Source: Pseudoxanthomonas japonensis (lineage in GTDB: Bacteria > Pseudomonadota > Gammaproteobacteria > Xanthomonadales > Xanthomonadaceae). From it: a DNA stretch of 36,693 nucleotides. The DNA lies in assembly GCF_010093445.1 (NCBI RefSeq), contig NZ_PDWW01000036.1:1-36693 (forward strand). The letters run 5' to 3'. The notes beneath the pieces are model-generated. The model searched no databases. It saw nothing but the letters and a program-made list of their open reading frames with translations, and was not told where the DNA came from. The number at the start of each line of letters is the position of its first letter. Within the stretch, counting starts at the first letter, position 1. The position numbers and the translations under genes are program-made. Below are positions 1 to 7,487 of the stretch, in pieces.

Positions 1-56
1 CCCGGGAGGTGGGGGAGGGGCGGTTGACGCGTGAAGCGCTAGTGCACGGTGGTGCG

Positions 57-74
57 GTTACCGCGTGATGACAG
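57..74 (-). promoter_or_regulatory. Pho box, probably of the next pst gene (pstC) beyond the left edge
   Basis: Read on the minus strand the site is CTGTCAT-CACG-CGGTAAC, the 7-4-7 layout of a PhoB-binding Pho box. The first half-site is perfect and the second matches 5 of 7. It lies just downstream of the pstS stop, so it would drive the next minus-strand gene outside the window. In this family that is usually pstC, which is inference here. The spacer CACG is the same as in the box upstream of pstS. Confidence 0.6.
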
Positions 75-99
75 CGGGCCGCCCCACTGGACGGCCCGC
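74..99 (-). terminator. GC-rich hairpin after the first pstS, possible attenuator
   Basis: An 8-bp stem (GCGGGCCG with CGGCCCGC) and a 10-base loop lie 14 bases past the pstS stop. No T-run follows on the minus strand, so it is more likely a partial terminator or mRNA-stabilising stem. Such structures often let PstS be made in excess over the transporter subunits encoded downstream. Confidence 0.4.
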
Positions 100-113
100 G
101 GATGACACATCGA

Positions 114-1208
114 TCAAAGCTTGATCTCGGTGTTCCAGTACTGCTCGATCTGGCCGACCAGTTCCGGCGGCAGCGGCACGTAGTCCAGCTCGTTCGCCTG
201 CGCCTGGCCCTGCTCGTAGGCCCACTTGAAGAACGCCAGCGTGTGCTTGGCCTTCGCGGCGTCCTTCGGCTGCTTGTAGACCAGGATGAAGTTGGTGGCG
301 GTGATCGGCCACGCCTGCTCGCCCGGCGCATTGGTGATGACCAGGTTGAAGTCCTTGGCGTTCGCCCAGTCGGCACTGGCCGCGGCGGCGGCGAAGCTTT
401 CCGGCGTGGGCTTCACGAACTGCCCGGCGGCGTTCTGCAGCGAGGCGTACGACATGTTGTTCTGTTCGGCATAGGCCAGTTCGACGTAACCGATCGAGCC
501 CTTCAGCTGGCGCACGTAGGCGGCGACGCCTTCGTTGCCCTTGCCGCCGACGCCGCCCGGCCAGTTGACCGAGGTGCCTTCGCCGACCTTGGACTTCCAC
601 TCCGGGCTGACCTTGGCCAGGTAATTGACGAAGTTGAAGGTGGTGCCCGAACCATCGGAGCGGTGCACGGTGTTGATCTTGCCGGTGGGCAGGGTGACGC
701 CGGGGTTCAGCGCGACGATCGCCGGGTCGTTCCAGGTGGTGATCTTGTGCAGGAAGATGTCCGCCAGCACGGTGCCGCTGAGCTTCAGCTGGCCCGGCTG
801 CAGGCCCTCGACGTTGATGACCGGCACCACGCCGCCGATGACCGACGGGAACTGCGCCAGGCCGGCCTGGGCCAGCTCCTCGGACGAGAGCGGCTTGTCG
901 GACGAGCCGAAATCGACGGTCGCGGCCTTGATCTGCGCGATGCCGCCGCCGGAGCCGATGGACTGGTAGTTGATCTTGGCGCCGGTGGCCTTGTTGTAGT
1001 CCGTGGACCAGCGGGCCATCAGCGGATAGATGAAGGACGCGCCCGCGCCGGTGAGTTCGGCGGAGATCTGCTGCGCGCCAGCGGCGGCGGTCGGGGCTGC
1101 GTCGGTGCCGGCCGTGGTGGCCGGGGCGTCGGTCTTGCCGCCGCAGGCGGCAGTGAAGAAGGCGGTGGCCAGGGCCAGCGTGGCCAGGCGGGCGGTACTG
1201 ACGGGCAT
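114..1208 (-). CDS. pstS: phosphate ABC transporter, periplasmic phosphate-binding protein (first copy)
   Basis: Encodes 364 aa. It binds inorganic phosphate in the periplasm and delivers it to the PstCAB transporter. The N-terminus is a signal peptide ending near TAAC, a weak lipobox, followed by an Ala/Thr-rich linker to about residue 48, so a lipoprotein is possible. Family phosphate-contact motifs are present in order: TGAGASF, GSGGGIAQI, DFGSSDKPL and RSDGSGTT. The ATG is preceded by GGAG at suitable spacing and by a Pho box. The protein is clearly paralogous to the next gene along most of its length, but has the extra linker and lacks that gene's simple secretory signal. It lies downstream of the second pstS in the same direction, separated by a strong terminator, so the two are separate transcription units. 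The family is certain; which paralogue feeds PstCAB is inferred from position next to the presumed pstC. Confidence 0.93.
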   Translation of the reverse strand: MPVSTARLATLALATAFFTAACGGKTDAPATTAGTDAAPTAAAGAQQISAELTGAGASFIYPLMARWSTDYNKATGAKINYQSIGSGGGIAQIKAATVDFGSSDKPLSSEELAQAGLAQFPSVIGGVVPVINVEGLQPGQLKLSGTVLADIFLHKITTWNDPAIVALNPGVTLPTGKINTVHRSDGSGTTFNFVNYLAKVSPEWKSKVGEGTSVNWPGGVGGKGNEGVAAYVRQLKGSIGYVELAYAEQNNMSYASLQNAAGQFVKPTPESFAAAAASADWANAKDFNLVITNAPGEQAWPITATNFILVYKQPKDAAKAKHTLAFFKWAYEQGQAQANELDYVPLPPELVGQIEQYWNTEIKL

Positions 1209-1258
1209 GGAGTCTCCGGACGGGTCGTGTGTGATCCACGCTATGAAATGATGTTTTT

Positions 1259-1276
1259 GTTACAGCGTGATGACAT
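1259..1276 (-). promoter_or_regulatory. Pho box upstream of first pstS
   Basis: The minus strand reads ATGTCAT-CACG-CTGTAAC, a 7-4-7 Pho box with each half matching 6 of 7. It lies about 50 bases upstream of the ATG. A candidate -10 (CATAGC) lies roughly 14 bases downstream. PhoB-dependent induction under phosphate limitation is expected. A lone CTGTCAT on the plus strand at 1289-1295 may be an extra half-site. Confidence 0.7.
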
Positions 1277-1347
1277 CGCCATCTCGCGCTGTCATGCGAC
1301 GACCGGCGGGCCATGCCCAACGAACACGCCCAATAGACATGCCGAAC

Positions 1348-1375
1348 AAAAAAGGGCGGGCCCGAAGGCCCGCCC
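1348..1375 (-). terminator. rho-independent terminator of the second pstS
   Basis: On the minus strand a perfect 9-bp stem (GGGCGGGCC with GGCCCGCCC) around a TTCG tetraloop is followed directly by six T. It lies about 70 bases after the stop of the upstream pstS copy, so the two pstS genes are insulated from each other. Confidence 0.9.
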
Positions 1376-1443
1376 GGTGATGTGGCGCGGGAGGGACGCC
1401 GCATCGGCGCCGGCACGGGGAGAGAGCGTGCCGACGGGTGCGA

Positions 1444-2457
1444 TCAGTACTTCAGGTTGGCCTTCCAGTAGGTCTCGATCTGCTGGACCAGCGCCGGCGG
1501 CAGCGGCACGTAGTCGAGCGACTTGGCCTGGGCGTCGCCGTTGGCGTAAACCCAGCGGAAGAAGTCGCGCGCGTCCTTGTTGCCCTTCTTCGGCGCCTTG
1601 TACATCAGGATGAAGTTGGTGGCGGTGATCGGCCAGGACTGCGCGCCCGGGGCGTTGGTCATCACCAGGTAGAAGTCCTTCGACTTGCCCCACTCGGCGC
1701 TGGCGGCCGCGGCGGCGAAGCTCTCTTCGCTCGGCTGCACGAACTGGCCGGCTGCGTTCTTCAGGCTGGCGTAGGACATCCTGTTCTGCAGCGCGTAGGA
1801 CAGTTCGACATAGCCGATGCCGCCCTTGATCTGCTTCACGTACGCGGCGACGCCTTCGTTGCCTTTGCCGCCCACGCCGGTCGGCCACTGCACGGTGGTG
1901 CCCTCACCGACCTTGGTCTTCCACTCCGGGCTGACCTTGGACAGGTAGTTGACGAAGTTGAAGGTGGTGCCCGAACCGTCCGAGCGACGGACGACGGTGA
2001 TGCGCTGCGCCGGCAGGGTGACGCCCGGGTTGAGGGCGGCGATGGCCGGGTCGTTCCAGGTCTTGATGGTGCCCAGGAAGATGTTGGCCAGGGTCGGGCC
2101 GTCCAGCTTCAGCTGTCCCGGCTTCAGGCCGGCCACGTTCAGCACCGGCACCACGCCGCCGATCACCGACGGGAACTGCGCCAGGCCGTACTTGGCCAGC
2201 TCTTCCGGCTTCAGCGGGGCGTCGGACGAACCGAAGTCCACCGTGCCGGCCTTGATCTGCGCGATGCCGCCGCCCGACCCGATGGACTGGTAGTTGACGC
2301 GGTTGCTGGTGGCCTTGGCGTAGTCGGCGGACCACTTGGTCATCACCGGGTACACGAACGACGCGCCGGCGCCGGTCACGTCGGCGGCGAACGCCTGCGC
2401 CGAGAAGGCCGAGGCGAGCGCGAGCAGCGCGACGCGGGATTTGATCGAGTTGAGCAC
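1444..2457 (-). CDS. pstS: phosphate-binding periplasmic protein, second PstS paralogue
   Basis: Encodes 337 aa from a GTG start chosen because AGGAG lies six bases upstream and a clean signal peptide follows, with cleavage near AFA|ADVTGAG. The longer open frame to 2550 would put an implausible 31-residue extension before the signal. The phosphate-binding motifs TGAGASF, GSGGGIAQI, DFGSSDAPL and RSDGSGTT match those of the neighbouring copy. It has no lipobox and no linker, so it should be a soluble periplasmic protein. Xanthomonads often carry two such genes, sometimes named pstS and phoX. It is divergent from the phosphate porin, has its own Pho boxes and its own terminator. A role as a high-abundance phosphate scavenger handing substrate to the same transporter is inference. 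Confidence 0.93.
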   Translation of the reverse strand: MLNSIKSRVALLALASAFSAQAFAADVTGAGASFVYPVMTKWSADYAKATSNRVNYQSIGSGGGIAQIKAGTVDFGSSDAPLKPEELAKYGLAQFPSVIGGVVPVLNVAGLKPGQLKLDGPTLANIFLGTIKTWNDPAIAALNPGVTLPAQRITVVRRSDGSGTTFNFVNYLSKVSPEWKTKVGEGTTVQWPTGVGGKGNEGVAAYVKQIKGGIGYVELSYALQNRMSYASLKNAAGQFVQPSEESFAAAAASAEWGKSKDFYLVMTNAPGAQSWPITATNFILMYKAPKKGNKDARDFFRWVYANGDAQAKSLDYVPLPPALVQQIETYWKANLKY

Positions 2458-2518
2458 GGAAATCTCCTGGGAGAAGGCAGGGTGGAAGGACGGGGCATGC
2501 CCGTTGGGTGGCCATTCC

Positions 2519-2558
2519 ACGACGTTTGTGTGACAGCCCCGTGTCGGCATTGCGACAG
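2519..2558 (-). promoter_or_regulatory. tandem Pho boxes upstream of second pstS
   Basis: On the minus strand four heptamers lie at 11-base intervals: CTGTCGC (2552-2558), CCGACAC (2541-2547), CTGTCAC (2530-2536) and ACGTCGT (2519-2525). The first and third match CTGTCAY well and the others weakly. The strict 11-base phase, one helical turn, is what PhoB arrays show. Start-proximal spacing to the GTG is about 60 bases. Confidence 0.55.
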
Positions 2559-2731
2559 TCCGGTGACGTCGGGTGCGCGCCCGGTGGTCGCGGGTGCGCG
2601 AGTGTCGTGCGCAAGGTCAGGTGCAGGAGGGGAGGGCACTGTTCTCCAACGATCCGGTCTAGTGCCGGATCCATACATATAGGAGTGCCTGCGTGCGGAG
2701 CGCGCAGCCGCAGACGGGGTCTGCTCGCGCC

Positions 2732-2771
2732 TTGTCACGCCACTGTCATGAAACTCACATGTGACTGCAAG
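2732..2771 (+). promoter_or_regulatory. Pho box array upstream of the phosphate porin
   Basis: Four heptamers lie at exact 11-base steps: TTGTCAC (2732), CTGTCAT (2743), CTCACAT (2754) and CTGCAAG (2765). The pair 2743-2760 forms a canonical CTGTCAT-GAAA-CTCACAT box. It lies 130 bases before the porin ATG. No clear -10 element could be picked. Confidence 0.7.
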
Positions 2772-2898
2772 ATTTCACTCCCATCCTTTAGCGCATCTTT
2801 GACGGGCGCTTAATGATTTCCGAAGGTGATCTCGGAAGCGAAGCAGGGCGCCCACGAAGCCTGTGCTCCTACTTCTTACTTCCACTCGGAGAGTCACC

Positions 2899-4197
2899 AT
2901 GCGTTATTCCCTCCTGGCCGCCGCGCTTGCCGTCGCCATGGGCAGCACCAGCTTCTCGGCGTCCGCCGCCGACTCCCGCGATCAGACGATCGCCGAACTG
3001 AAGGCGCAGCTGGAAGCGCTGTCGGCCAAGGTGGCCGAGCTGGAAGAGCGCACCGATGCGCAGTCCGACGTGAACCTGGACACCGCGGCGCAGTTGGACA
3101 AGATCACCACCGGCTCGCCGAAGATCGATACCAAGGGCGGCGTGAAGGTCACCTCGGCCGACGGCAAGTTCGAAGCCAGCATCGGCGGCCGCATCCACTT
3201 CGACACCTATGCTTTCGACCGCGACCTGGCCAGCACCACCGGCACCACCGAATTCCGCCGCGCGCGCCTGACCCTGTCGGGCAAGGCCTACGGCTGGGAC
3301 TACAAGATGGAGAACGATTTCGGCGCCGGCGGCGGCCTGGAGGGCTTCCGCGACGTCTACATCGCCAAGTCCGCGCTGGGCGGCAAGTTCACCATCGGCC
3401 ACTTCAAGCCGTACCGCGCGATGGAAGAACTGACCAGCTCCAACGAACTGCTGACCATGGAGCGTCCGTTCGCGTCCGCGACCGGCCTGTTCTCCAGCCG
3501 CCAGTTCCAACAGGGCGTGGGCTATCTGCGCGCCGGCGACAACTACACGGCCGGCGTCAGCGTGTTCAATCTGCGCGGTGCCTCGGGTACCCGCAACGAA
3601 GGCGTCGGTTCGGCCGGTCGCGTGACCTTCGCGCCGATCAACAACGACAACAATACCCTGCACTTCGGTGCCTGGTACAGCTACGAGAATGCGAACCAGG
3701 GTTCGGACAATCTGTCGGCCTCGTTCAACTACGCCGGTCGCCGCGGTCCGTCGCAGAACATCGCGACCACCACGGGTGCCAGCCGCAACGAGGTCAGCGT
3801 CTACGCCGTGGAAGCGGCCGGTTCGTTCGGTCCGGCCTTCTTCCAGGCCGAGTACGCCGATGCCAGCTTCGGCCAGCCGCTGGGCGCGGACCAGGATGTC
3901 AAGACGTACTACGTGCAGGGCAGCTTCATGCTCAACGGCGGCCACAAGCCGTACAAGGGCGGCACCGGCGTGTTCGGTTCGCCGAAGGTCGCCGACAAGG
4001 GACTCTGGGAGCTGACCGGCCGCTATGACTACGCCGAGAACGAAACGCTGAACCGCGAGGTCACCAGCTGGATCCTCGGCATGAACTACTACGTCAACCC
4101 GAACCTGCGCTTCATGTTCAATTACACGCAGGGCGACAACGAAGTCACCGGCGACGAAACCGCCCAGTACGCGCTGCGCACGCAGTTCAGCTGGTAA
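2899..4197 (+). CDS. oprP: phosphate-selective outer-membrane porin, OprP/OprO family
   Basis: Encodes 432 aa. This trimeric outer-membrane channel lets phosphate or polyphosphate into the periplasm. Residues 1-24 are a signal peptide ending SASA|A. Residues about 28-50 form a short coiled coil (IAELKAQLEAL and LEER), as in the OprP/OprO and polyphosphate-porin families. The rest is a 16-stranded type beta-barrel rich in alternating aromatic residues, closing with a C-terminal Trp (QFSW) that serves as the barrel-assembly signal. The ATG at 2899 was chosen over an upstream start because GGAGAG precedes it and the signal peptide begins there. It is divergent from the pstS genes and sits behind a Pho array, so it should be co-induced with them. 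Whether it prefers orthophosphate or pyrophosphate cannot be told; the symbol is by family. Confidence 0.88.
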   Translation: MRYSLLAAALAVAMGSTSFSASAADSRDQTIAELKAQLEALSAKVAELEERTDAQSDVNLDTAAQLDKITTGSPKIDTKGGVKVTSADGKFEASIGGRIHFDTYAFDRDLASTTGTTEFRRARLTLSGKAYGWDYKMENDFGAGGGLEGFRDVYIAKSALGGKFTIGHFKPYRAMEELTSSNELLTMERPFASATGLFSSRQFQQGVGYLRAGDNYTAGVSVFNLRGASGTRNEGVGSAGRVTFAPINNDNNTLHFGAWYSYENANQGSDNLSASFNYAGRRGPSQNIATTTGASRNEVSVYAVEAAGSFGPAFFQAEYADASFGQPLGADQDVKTYYVQGSFMLNGGHKPYKGGTGVFGSPKVADKGLWELTGRYDYAENETLNREVTSWILGMNYYVNPNLRFMFNYTQGDNEVTGDETAQYALRTQFSW

Positions 4198-4233
4198 GCC
4201 AGCGCCGGCCCGGATGACGGGCACGGCATCGCG

Positions 4234-4260
4234 AAGGGACATGCCACCGGCATGTCCCTT
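4234..4260. terminator. perfect hairpin between convergent porin and GNAT genes
   Basis: A 12-bp perfect stem (AAGGGACATGCC with its complement) has a 3-base loop. It lies 37 bases past the porin stop and 15 bases past the stop of the minus-strand gene ending at 4275. Neither side has a good T-run, but its position suggests a shared bidirectional terminator. Confidence 0.6.
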
Positions 4261-4274
4261 CTGCGTGGTGGGGA

Positions 4275-5315
4275 CTATTCGTCCTCGTCGAACGGGGTCA
4301 GCCGGAACGCCGCGCGCGGTGCGGCGTCGTCCTGCTTCCAGCGCGCATACACCGGTCGTCCCTGGCGGACGAAGAAGCCGTGCCGGCGCAACAGCGCCTT
4401 CTCGCTGTCGGCAAGACAGCCTTCCAGCGAGATCGAGCGGCAGCCCAGCGCGTGTGCCGCGTCTGCGAGCACGGTCAGGCTGCGCGATGCACTGCCTGCC
4501 GGATCGGTCTTGAAGTCCACCACGTGCAGCGTGTCGCCCTGCTGTCGGCACACGAACCAGGCGCATGGCTGCGGCGCGCGGTCGCGCTGCACGTACAGGA
4601 AACGGAAGCTCGCCAGCGGGCAGCGCGCGAACCGCCATTCCAGCGCATCGCGATCGTGTACGCCTTCGAGCGTGCCGGGCCCGGACCATGCCTGCGCGTG
4701 CACGGTTTCATGCGGCGTGGTGCGCCATGCCGCATGCAGCCGGCGGCCGGCCATCCGGTGGAGCCGATCGCGCAGCCACACCAGGCGATCGATGCAGGCG
4801 CCCAGAAGCCCTGCGAGCGCCGCGGGCATCCGTCGCGCCAGATAGGGACCGTGCCGGACGATGCGCACGTAGGTGGTCATGTCGCCGACGTGCACGTAGC
4901 CAAGCCGTTTCACCACCGGCACGGCATGGGGGTTGGGGAACCCGTAGACCAGGTCGCCGTCCTGCAGCGCGGTGTCGCTGGCCGTGCGCTGCAGCAGCAA
5001 GGCCGGGCCGAGCATGCGATGGCCGGGCATGACCGCCATGTCGGCCAGCAGTCCGCTCCGCAGGTCGCGGCCGTCCAGCCGCATCCGCCGCCAGCCCACG
5101 CCGGCGGTGCCGACGATGGCGTGGCTGGGCTGATGCAACAGCACCTGCAGCAACGCGTCGTGCGGCGCGTGGCGGTAGAACCAGTCCAGTTTCAGCGAGC
5201 GAGCCTGGTCGTCATGCAGGCTCGATCGCCAGATGTCGACGACGGCATCGCGGTCGCGCACGACGTCGGCGCGCGCGACCGCATAGGGATTGCTGTCGGC
5301 GACCTGCGCACTCAT
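4275..5315 (-). CDS. GNAT-type acyltransferase-like protein, last gene of the amidotransferase operon
   Basis: Encodes 346 aa. It resembles bacterial GCN5-related N-acetyltransferase proteins: the N-terminal half has a DIWRSSL start, a stretch reading RSGLLADMAVMPGHR like the beta4/motif-A region, then GPALLLQRT and FPNPHAVPVVKRLGY. The C-terminal half (about 200-346) may be a second, degenerate GNAT-like fold with DAAHALGCRSISLEG. The ATG overlaps the upstream stop as ATGA, so it is translationally coupled. Open reading continues far upstream in this frame through the neighbouring genes, but the coupled ATG is the sensible start. GNAT enzymes move an acyl group from CoA or a carrier protein to an amine. 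With a carrier protein encoded three genes upstream, acyl transfer from that carrier is an attractive guess, not shown. Substrate unknown. Confidence 0.7.
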   Translation of the reverse strand: MSAQVADSNPYAVARADVVRDRDAVVDIWRSSLHDDQARSLKLDWFYRHAPHDALLQVLLHQPSHAIVGTAGVGWRRMRLDGRDLRSGLLADMAVMPGHRMLGPALLLQRTASDTALQDGDLVYGFPNPHAVPVVKRLGYVHVGDMTTYVRIVRHGPYLARRMPAALAGLLGACIDRLVWLRDRLHRMAGRRLHAAWRTTPHETVHAQAWSGPGTLEGVHDRDALEWRFARCPLASFRFLYVQRDRAPQPCAWFVCRQQGDTLHVVDFKTDPAGSASRSLTVLADAAHALGCRSISLEGCLADSEKALLRRHGFFVRQGRPVYARWKQDDAAPRAAFRLTPFDEDE

Positions 5316-6313
5316 GCGGCGTGCGCGCCCGCCCCGTCGCCGACCGAGACGTTGCCCAGCAGCACGGGGCGCAGGTGCAGCGGTGCCGTGCTGCGGCGCT
5401 TCCTCACGATGTCGGCGTAGACGGCCTCGGCCTGTTCCACCGTCATCTCCAGCACGCGCGCGAGGTCCGCGGCAGGCACGTCGTGTTCCAGCGCCCACAG
5501 CGCCAGGTCCATCGCGCGGTAGGGCAGCGCGAAGTAGAACTCGTCCTGGCCCTGCTCCAGGCTGTAGGTGTCGGTGGTCGGCTGGGCGCTGCACAGCCGC
5601 TCCGGCAGGCCGAGATGGCGTGCCATGCCATAGACCTGCGATTTGTAGAGGTGTGCGATCGGCTTGATGTCGGCCGAGCCGTCGCCGTTCTTCACGAAAA
5701 AGCCCTGGTCGTACTCCAGCCGGTTGGGCGTGCCCAGCACGGCGTAGTGCAGGCGGTCGGCATGGAAATACTCGATGGTCTTGCGCAGCCGCTGCTTGTA
5801 GCTGGTCGCGGCAACGATGGTCAGGTACTCGTGCAGGCGCAGTTCGCGCTCGTGCATCGCGCCGTCGGGCGACTGCGCGATCAGGCGGAAGCGGTTGATC
5901 GCGCCCTCGCTGCCGCCGGCGATGGCCAGCTTCATCTTCCAGTCGTCGCGATACTCCGGCAGCACCGTGCGCACGGCGGCGTCGCGCGCGGCATAGGCGC
6001 CGATCGCGTCCAGCGCCGGGGCGATGTCGAAGGTGTCCACGCTGACGCCCAGGGTGTCGGCCAGCAGGGTGGCGCGTGCCGCGCTGTCCGGATCGGAGTC
6101 GCGCTCGGGCAGGATCAGGCAGTGCACGCGCTCCTTGCCGAGTGCGCGCACGGCCAGCGCCGCGCACGCCGAGCTGTCGATGCCGCCGGAAATGGCGACC
6201 ACCAGGCCCCGTCGGCGCAGCGATTGCGCCACGGTTTCGCGCAGGCGCGCGCAGATGCGTTCGGCTTCCTGTTCGTAATCGATGTCCAGTGCTTCCCAGC
6301 CGAATCCGCTCAT
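5312..6313 (-). CDS. NAD-synthase-like ATP-dependent amide ligase
   Basis: Encodes 333 aa. The N-type ATP-pyrophosphatase P-loop SGGIDSS is at residues 42-48. The NAD-synthase landmarks GTPNRLEYDQGFF and DIKPIAHLYKSQVYGMARHL follow, so ATP-dependent adenylation of a carboxylate and amidation by ammonia is expected. It has no N-terminal nitrilase-type glutaminase domain, so it must use free ammonia or a partner. The glutamine-dependent AsnB-type protein in the same operon could supply it, which is inference. It has about 50 more residues than typical ammonia-dependent NadE, mostly between the P-loop domain and the GTPN motif (residues about 110-190). It may be a true NadE or a paralogue retooled for the operon's product. 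The start overlaps the upstream stop as ATGA, and its own stop overlaps the next ATG. Confidence 0.82.
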   Translation of the reverse strand: MSGFGWEALDIDYEQEAERICARLRETVAQSLRRRGLVVAISGGIDSSACAALAVRALGKERVHCLILPERDSDPDSAARATLLADTLGVSVDTFDIAPALDAIGAYAARDAAVRTVLPEYRDDWKMKLAIAGGSEGAINRFRLIAQSPDGAMHERELRLHEYLTIVAATSYKQRLRKTIEYFHADRLHYAVLGTPNRLEYDQGFFVKNGDGSADIKPIAHLYKSQVYGMARHLGLPERLCSAQPTTDTYSLEQGQDEFYFALPYRAMDLALWALEHDVPAADLARVLEMTVEQAEAVYADIVRKRRSTAPLHLRPVLLGNVSVGDGAGAHAA

Positions 6314-7227
6314 CCGTTGTCTCCCGTAATGCGGTCCGCGCGGCGCGCCAGCAGCGCGCGCACGGCTCCGTCTCCATCGATCAGTTCGCGTACGTCGTCC
6401 CAGGCGCCGTCGTTGCGCAGGCGGCGCGCCATCGCCGGCCCCTGGCCAAGCCCGACCTCGAACGCGAGCCAGCCGCCGGGCTTCACGAACCGGACGGCGT
6501 CCTGCATCAGCCGGGCGAGCAACGACACGCCCAGCGGACCGCCATCGAAGGCGAGCCGCGGCTCGTGCGCCGAGATTTCCTCCGGCATCGCGCCGACCTT
6601 GCTGCTGCTGATGTACGGGGGATTGCAGAGCAGCAGGTCGACCGCGCCATGGAACACGGGCGTGTCGAACGGGGCGAGCAGGTCGCCGGCGTGGAATTCG
6701 ACGCGGTCGGCCAGGCCGAGCAACGTCGCGTTGCGGCGCGCCAGCGCCACCGCGTCTTCACTCAGGTCGGCGCCGAACACGCGCAGGCCGGCGACATGGT
6801 GCGCCAGCGCCAACGCCAGGTTGCCGGACCCGGTGCAGACATCCACCGCGATGCCGGGTGGGCCGTCTGCGCCGCGGCTCTGCGCAAGCCCGATCACCGC
6901 CTGTCCCAGCAGTTCGGTTTCGCGGCGCGGAATCAGCGCCTCCGGGCCCGCCAGCAGCTCCAGGCCGAGGAAATGCTGCCGTCCGGTCAGGTGCGCCAGC
7001 GGCGTGCCGGCGAGGCGCTTCCCGATCAGGTCGTCCAGGCGCCGTTCGGCAGCCTCGTCCAACTCGGAGAGCATGGCGGCGGCGGCGGCGACGGCCGAGA
7101 GCGGCGAGCCCGTCGCGGCGGACCACAATGCGCGCAGCGTGTTCTCCGGCGTCTCCTCCGGCTTGTCGTGCGCTGCCTGCCAGTGGGCCTGCAGCGTGCG
7201 CAGTCGCTGTTCGGCTGCTGCGGTCAT
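6310..7227 (-). CDS. HemK/PrmC-like N5-glutamine methyltransferase paralogue
   Basis: Encodes 305 aa. It is a class I SAM-dependent methyltransferase with VDVCTGSGNLALALA (SAM-binding motif I), GADLSEDAVALAR, and the amide-specific NPPY motif near residue 202, followed by YISSSKVGAMPEEI and HEPRLAFDGGPLG. That order is the hallmark of PrmC/HemK and PrmB, which methylate a glutamine side-chain amide. The N-terminal helical region is variable. It has no release-factor gene (prfA) beside it and is embedded between a carrier protein and an amide ligase. It is therefore probably a specialised paralogue acting on an amide made by the pathway rather than the housekeeping PrmC; this is inference. Both of its ends overlap neighbours as ATGA. 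Confidence 0.8.
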   Translation of the reverse strand: MTAAAEQRLRTLQAHWQAAHDKPEETPENTLRALWSAATGSPLSAVAAAAAMLSELDEAAERRLDDLIGKRLAGTPLAHLTGRQHFLGLELLAGPEALIPRRETELLGQAVIGLAQSRGADGPPGIAVDVCTGSGNLALALAHHVAGLRVFGADLSEDAVALARRNATLLGLADRVEFHAGDLLAPFDTPVFHGAVDLLLCNPPYISSSKVGAMPEEISAHEPRLAFDGGPLGVSLLARLMQDAVRFVKPGGWLAFEVGLGQGPAMARRLRNDGAWDDVRELIDGDGAVRALLARRADRITGDNG

Positions 7228-7487
7228 GCCGCCTTCGAGCGCATGACGAACGATACGATCCGGTCCACCGAGTCGAAGTTCTCGGGCACCATGGCCGCAT
7301 CGTTGACCTTCATGGCGAAGTTCTCCTCGATCACCAGCACCAGCTCGAGCACACCGGTCGAGTCGATCACGCCCATGTCGAGCAACGACGCATCGTCGGA
7401 GAGCCTGGCCTGGTCGTTGGTGAACATCAGGTTGTTGAGGATGTGGCCGCGGATCTTTTCGCGGATGGCGGTTTCGGTCATGGTCAT
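7224..7487 (-). CDS. acyl carrier protein
   Basis: Encodes 87 aa. It is a phosphopantetheine carrier: the motif DMGVIDSTGVLELV has the attachment serine at residue 43, preceded by helix I (IREKIRGHILNNLMF) and followed by LVIEENFAMKV, as in ACP helix II. The C-terminal helix reads NFDSVDRIVSFV. An ATG at 7487 overlaps the upstream asparagine-synthase stop as ATGA; a second ATG two codons on is possible. It is not next to fab genes, so it is a dedicated carrier for this operon rather than the fatty-acid AcpP. It would hold an acyl or aminoacyl group while the amidotransferase, methyltransferase or GNAT partner acts. No ligase that would load it is seen in the window. Confidence 0.88.
   Translation of the reverse strand: MTMTETAIREKIRGHILNNLMFTNDQARLSDDASLLDMGVIDSTGVLELVLVIEENFAMKVNDAAMVPENFDSVDRIVSFVMRSKAA

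Noticed and set aside
4275..6377. A possible 700-aa fusion of the GNAT protein with an N-terminal extension
   Set aside because: The first 354 codons overlap the NAD-synthase-like gene in another frame and show only Arg/Ala-rich composition; the ATGA-coupled ATG at 5315 is the natural start.
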